Positions 62,001 to 64,000 of a stretch of DNA of 64,000 nucleotides are shown piece after piece (the first letter of the stretch is position 1; every line of letters begins with the position of its first letter). Position numbers and translations under genes: made by a program. Source of the DNA: Maea johnstoni (taxonomy: Eukaryota; Annelida; Polychaeta; Spionida; Magelonidae); the NCBI GenBank assembly GCA_963942565.1, contig OZ012685.1:4963186-5027185 (forward strand), given 5' to 3'. The notes beneath the pieces were generated by a model that was given only the letters and a program-made list of their open reading frames with translations, did no database searches and was not told where the DNA came from.

Positions 62001-64000
62001 TTTCAATTCAATAAGTAGAATCAGGCCACAATGATTACACAGAAGTAATGCTTCTAGGAATAAAAAATAATGTGGAATAAAGAAGAAGCAACCACACTTC
62101 CAATGCACTTAAACCCTACCTTTGCTATACACCAACACCACTCTCGTGAAAGTGCATTTTTGTGAATGTGTACTTCAGCGGCAAGCGAAAGTTGAGCCCA
62201 CGTTGGTCATGCATGAAGACCGCTCTCAAATAAGGTCAATCTCCATATCCTACACACATGACTGGTTATTTTGTTTTGGAGAGTGGGCTTTGAGGGAGGT
62301 TTGGGGATCCCTCAAAAGAGTAACCATATCATATGATAACATATTCTGTGTAAAAATCTTACCCCAAAAGTAAGTTGCCCATTGCCCAGTTATCTTAAAT
62401 CATTGAATCAAAATTCAGATGGAATTAGAGGCAGATAAAGAAAGCCATGCTATGTATGTTGCATTGTGTATTGCAAGTCACTTGACAGGTAGTGACATGT
62501 TTCGGAATCAGGCAATTTACCTGAATGTTCTGCTGTTGGAACGTAGTGTAGAGAATCTTCTTCCACTCGCGAGCGCTGATATTATAATCCAGATTAGAGA
62601 CGACCAGTTCACAGAGACCACTTCCAGCCATTGACATGTTCTCACCGCTTCCGCCAAGCTCTGAAGCCGAGAGCAAGGGCGACCGGTTCCCGATTGGCTC
62701 AAAGGGGCCGTCTCCATGTTGACCCTGGTGATGTGAACCATAGTCGGAGGAGTAACCGCTGGTGTTATGGTAGGGACCGGTTGATCTTGGTCTGCGAGCG
62801 CCCGGGGTGCGGCGAAAAGCCGGACTGGAGCGAGGACTGGGACTTGGGCTGGAGCAGGCGGACCTGGACTCCGCGCGGTACGCAGGCAGGCGATAGGCGA
62901 GGTCGCTGTAGGTGGGTGGGGCCGGTCTGTCCTGGTAGCTGGGGCTGGGAGACTGGTGCTCGCGGTCTCTATAGCGACTGCGGCGTTCCTGCTGCTCCTG
63001 GTAGAGCTGCTGCTGGATGAAGAGGACGCTGCGACTAGACTTCTCCTGCTTAGAGAACTTGTCCACCGCAGCCTGAAGATTGCCGCCTTCTGATTCGCTG
63101 CTCTCTGTGCCACCAGGGGGAACTGCTGAAACAATACACAAAATACACAAATAAGACATAGAAATAAAGACATTGGTGGATACTTAATCAAGACCGGTAG
63201 TCAAACTAATAGGAAAATACGTGGGACCATGGTCTTAGCCAGCAGGGCGTCTGGGTGCCTTTTTGGACACCCAAACCCTTAAAAAGAACCCCTCAGGACA
63301 CCCCAATTTATCAGTGTGGAATTTCTAAAAATCCCAATCTCAAGCTTATAATTGAATCTTTTTATCTCTTTAAAATTCCTATGATGTTGTTTAATGATAT
63401 CATGCCTTATTTTGATGAATTTATACATGTTTATGGTTGAAATATGAGCATATTGTGATCCCCCTTTAAAATTTGGACGCTCAAAAATGTTACAACTGCC
63501 AATTTTAGGCACCCAGTTTCTAAATCCTGGCTAAGACACTGCATGGGACCCATCTTAGGTGTGGCATTACATGCTAATTCCCTATGTAAGTCAATAGCAA
63601 ATACTAGGATATTTATCAAATTAAGATGGTGCATTCATTGCTAATTTACAAATTTACACCATGTCAGGCATTAATAGGTTAAATTTCTTGCTACAAAAAT
63701 AATCAAAATTCTTCAAGAAATCGTACCTTTTTTCTCTTCTTTGCTGCTGATTGAAGATGAGGGGCTCTGTGTTTCTCTTGCGTAAGATTGCTGCTGCTGC
63801 TGTTGTTGCGGCTGTTGTTGCGGCTGCTGCTGCCTATAGTGTGGGGAGCCGCCTCTGTTGTCCCGCGTCTGCCACTGACGCCCATTGGGAGAGAAGCGTG
63901 CACCATGAGAGGAGGGGCTGTTGAAACGACGATGGATGTTCGGTGACTGACTTGGCCCCGTATTTCCATAGAACGTGGATCGGGTTTTATCAGTATGAGC
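52678..64000 (-). CDS. MARF1: MARF1 (meiosis regulator and mRNA stability factor 1), 3' part
   Basis: Known in vertebrates as limkain b1/KIAA0430, an RNA-binding factor with an NYN/PIN nuclease that limits retrotransposon and other mRNAs in oocytes. Sixteen exons join in phase on the minus strand: 64000-63727 (cut by the window), 63125-62521, 61953-61775, 61083-61003, 60406-60086, 59301-59135, 58737-58520, 58285-58147, 57417-57280, 56824-56622, 56423-56196, 55851-55648, 54843-54576, 54052-53933, 53615-53448, 53027-52678. They give 1220 codons and a TAA. Visible: a polyQ/Ser/Arg linker, one RRM (about residues 263-345), eight LOTUS/OST-HTH domains (about 353-1008) and a tail with [22 protein letters not shown] 3 and 5 are near twins ([20 protein letters not shown]). 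The nuclease and first RRM must lie beyond 64000. Three introns carry copies of exon ends. Confidence 0.94.
53155..53430. repeat. Polypurine intron tract (GAA/GAG-rich)
   Basis: About 275 bp nearly all A and G on the plus strand (AGAAGAAGAAAAAGATGATC, GAGGAGAGAAGAACATGGAG), so polypyrimidine on the coding strand. It fills most of the intron between the last two MARF1 exons. Confidence 0.85.
53448..53615 (-). CDS. MARF1: MARF1 exon, conserved tail motif
   Basis: Acceptor TTTGTTTTCAG, donor [30 protein letters not shown] and NDLIRFD match human SPVDLLCAPVPSCLPSP...DLIQFEE (recalled). Confidence 0.94.
53770..53876 (-). mobile_element. SINE tRNA-like head, reverse
   Basis: Read in reverse: GATAGCTGAGTGGTCTAAGG (A-box region) and GGGTTTGAATCCC (B box), then the body start AGCATGTGAGAAA. 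It is a tRNA-Leu/Ser-like pol III promoter and shows the origin of the SINE family. Confidence 0.8.
53933..54052 (-). CDS. MARF1: MARF1 exon after the LOTUS array
   Basis: Acceptor TCTTTTCAG, donor CAATG|GTGAGA. Ser/Pro-rich: [20 protein letters not shown]. Confidence 0.9.
54576..54843 (-). CDS. MARF1: MARF1 exon, LOTUS 8
   Basis: Acceptor TGATTTTAG, donor [51 protein letters not shown]: eighth LOTUS domain. Confidence 0.93.
54960..55515. mobile_element. Cluster of MITE family C fragments
   Basis: At least three fragments in a row in this MARF1 intron: 54960-55120 (ending GGCATGAATGG), 55130-55312 (AGTCAGGCTGTTTTTGG) and 55313-55515 (TTAACCCATTAGCGCCC). The last one runs into the duplicated exon end at 55534. 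Confidence 0.55.
55534..55600 (-). pseudogene. Copy of the end of the LOTUS 7 exon
   Basis: Repeats the last ~65 bases of exon 55648-55851 ([18 protein letters not shown]) about 114 bp further on. About 90% identical; the donor GT is changed to GA. The duplicated unit includes intron sequence (TATCAAAGA). Confidence 0.85.
55648..55851 (-). CDS. MARF1: MARF1 exon, LOTUS 7
   Basis: Acceptor TAATTTTAG, donor [30 protein letters not shown] and [20 protein letters not shown]. Confidence 0.93.
56085..56166 (-). pseudogene. Copy of the end of the LOTUS 6 exon
   Basis: About 80 bases of the 3' end of exon 56196-56423 recur 113 bp further on with one clear mismatch and one missing base, followed by GTAAGTATCTC as at the real donor. 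No fitting acceptor before it. Confidence 0.88.
56196..56423 (-). CDS. MARF1: MARF1 exon, LOTUS 6
   Basis: Acceptor TACTTTCAG, donor [31 protein letters not shown] closes LOTUS 5; [20 protein letters not shown] is LOTUS 6. Confidence 0.92.
56622..56824 (-). CDS. MARF1: MARF1 exon, LOTUS 5
   Basis: Acceptor TTTGCTACAG, donor [52 protein letters not shown]: very close to LOTUS 3. Confidence 0.94.
57143..57255 (-). pseudogene. Copy of most of the LOTUS 4 exon
   Basis: About 113 bases recur 137 bp after exon 57280-57417, with about three mismatches, and keep the donor GTAAGT. A TTATTCAG acceptor-like end lies just before it, but splicing there would shift the frame. Confidence 0.9.
57280..57417 (-). 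CDS. MARF1: MARF1 exon, LOTUS 4 (second half)
   Basis: Acceptor AATCTTGCAG, donor [31 protein letters not shown] and STIIAIPRR match human [20 protein letters not shown]...ICIPKR (recalled). Confidence 0.93.
57606..58002. mobile_element. hAT-type MITE with 8-bp target duplication
   Basis: Ends TTGGGCTGTCATTGATA and TATCAATGACAGCCCTA; exact 8-bp flanks CCTATTCC at 57598-57605 and 58003-58010. The inside is rich in ATCGAT words (TTATCGATTATCGATATCG). 397 bp, in a MARF1 intron. Confidence 0.92.
58147..58285 (-). CDS. MARF1: MARF1 exon, LOTUS 3/4 junction
   Basis: Acceptor TTTTGCAG, donor [47 protein letters not shown] match human [20 protein letters not shown] (recalled). Confidence 0.94.
58365..58440 (+). 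mobile_element. SINE 3' fragment
   Basis: CACTTACAACTGGCTAATCA, CAATATGGCAGAAAAAGTGA and a TCAAAATTTTGAG end. Confidence 0.65.
58520..58737 (-). CDS. MARF1: MARF1 exon, LOTUS 3
   Basis: Acceptor TTTCCTCCAG, donor [51 protein letters not shown]. Confidence 0.95.
58820..59076 (-). mobile_element. MITE family B copy, reverse
   Basis: Reverse of the family: TGCCTGTCAAGATTTAG at the left, AGGCATGTCTTAGAAGATG inside, GGGTCCTGGCTAGGTTCCTG at the right. Confidence 0.6.
59135..59301 (-). CDS. MARF1: MARF1 exon, LOTUS 2 (second half)
   Basis: Acceptor GTCATTTTAG, donor [30 protein letters not shown] is the MARF1 segment GGVPLEHFITCVPGVNI (human, recalled). Confidence 0.95.
59340..59500. mobile_element. 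MITE family C fragment
   Basis: TTTTCTGAAAATATTCGAAGGA to ACATGAAAGGGTTTGTG, resembling the right part of 59824-60044; ends not clear. Confidence 0.45.
59824..60044. mobile_element. MITE family C copy, best ends
   Basis: TTAACCCATTCATGCACATA and GCATGAAAGGGTTAA are inverted and both edges are TTAA. About 221 bp. TTAA edges are typical of piggyBac-type targets, but the inverted repeat itself contains them. Confidence 0.8.
60086..60406 (-). CDS. MARF1: MARF1 exon, LOTUS 1/2
   Basis: Acceptor TATTCCCTTAG, donor [51 protein letters not shown]. Confidence 0.95.
61003..61083 (-). CDS. MARF1: MARF1 exon, LOTUS 1 start
   Basis: Acceptor CTATTTCTAG, donor [38 protein letters not shown]. Confidence 0.92.
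61132..61388 (+). mobile_element. MITE family A copy
   Basis: GTCTTAGCCAGCAGGGTGTC to ACCTGGCTAAGAC; both ends perfect over 11 bp. In a MARF1 intron, opposite to the gene. Confidence 0.88.
61775..61953 (-). CDS. MARF1: MARF1 exon, second half of the RRM
   Basis: Acceptor ATTTTCAG, donor [54 protein letters not shown]1-like strand and last strand of an RRM. Confidence 0.92.
62521..63125 (-). CDS. MARF1: MARF1 exon, linker and first half of the RRM
   Basis: Acceptor TATTGTTTCAG, donor TTCAG|GTAAAT. Ser/Arg/Pro-rich linker, then [20 protein letters not shown], the RNP2 strand of the RRM next to the LOTUS array. A second long open frame on the same strand is a shadow of this exon. Confidence 0.93.
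63232..63537 (+). mobile_element. MITE family A copy, reference-like
   Basis: GTCTTAGCCAGCAGGGCGTC to ATCCTGGCTAAGAC, 306 bp, the cleanest copy with 25195-25500. The inside has GGTGCCTTTTTGGACACCC, a small hairpin. Confidence 0.9.
63727..64000 (-). CDS. MARF1: MARF1 exon cut by the window edge, polyQ linker
   Basis: Donor AAAAAG|GTACGA. In the frame that joins the next exon: [20 protein letters not shown], a Gln-rich run ([15 protein letters not shown]) and [11 protein letters not shown]. Another frame here is open but does not connect. Confidence 0.82.

Noticed and set aside
62517-63191. Long second open frame on the minus strand over the MARF1 linker exon
   Set aside because: It is a shadow: the other frame joins both neighbours in phase and carries the RRM start; this one is Ser/Ala-rich without motifs.
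63703-63969. Open frame at the right edge on the minus strand
   Set aside because: It runs through the donor into the intron and is out of phase with the next MARF1 exon; the Gln-rich frame connects.

Overview
This is an AT-rich, intron-rich nuclear window from an animal, most likely a marine invertebrate. The grounds are two conserved metazoan genes with GT-AG introns of 0.1-4 kb, a dense load of SINE, LINE, MITE, hAT-like, Helitron-like and LTR remains, and many microsatellites. I cannot name the species. No rRNA, tRNA gene or CRISPR array was seen.

Left part (1-22.9 kb): accessory DNA. A decayed Ty3/Gypsy element (about 1-6620) carries a TA-flanked MITE (1802-2296) and a 5'-truncated minus-strand LINE (about 3706-4505). 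At its right edge lies a SINE (6740-8600) that was itself split by a 1.68 kb terminal-inverted-repeat element (6858-8532) packed with 22-bp palindromes. Next come four ~148-bp tandem units, a lone BEL/Pao RT-RNase H segment (10681-12408), LINE scraps, a MITE, two reverse SINE copies and a ~353-bp tandem repeat. Two Helitron-like elements then follow head to tail on the minus strand, joined exactly at CTAG|TC (17748/17749). Two TTAA-bounded elements and GA microsatellites sit inside the first.

Middle (22.9-44.7 kb, plus strand): a USP36/USP42-type ubiquitin hydrolase. Fifteen coding exons (25803-40256) join in phase into 1188 codons with a complete Cys-His-Asp USP core, a Lys/His-rich tail and the conserved C-terminal WDxE block. 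A GC-box region near 22.9-23.1 kb may be its promoter and leader exon. About 12 kb with no recognised gene separates it from the next, convergent gene.

Right part (52.7-64 kb, minus strand): the 3' two thirds of MARF1 (limkain b1). Sixteen exons join in phase into 1220 codons: polyQ linker, RRM, eight LOTUS/OST-HTH domains and a conserved tail. The N-terminal NYN/PIN nuclease and first RRM lie beyond the window edge. One gene acts on ubiquitin in the nucleus/nucleolus and the other on RNA; I see no sign that they work together.

Most notable: (1) the tandem Helitron junction; (2) a recurrent pattern in both genes in which the 3' end of an exon and its donor site are copied into the following intron (31787, 57143, 56085, 55534); (3) the palindromic-array element inside a SINE; (4) two related MITE families (TIR GTCTTAGCCAG and TTAACCC) that furnish much of the intron sequence.
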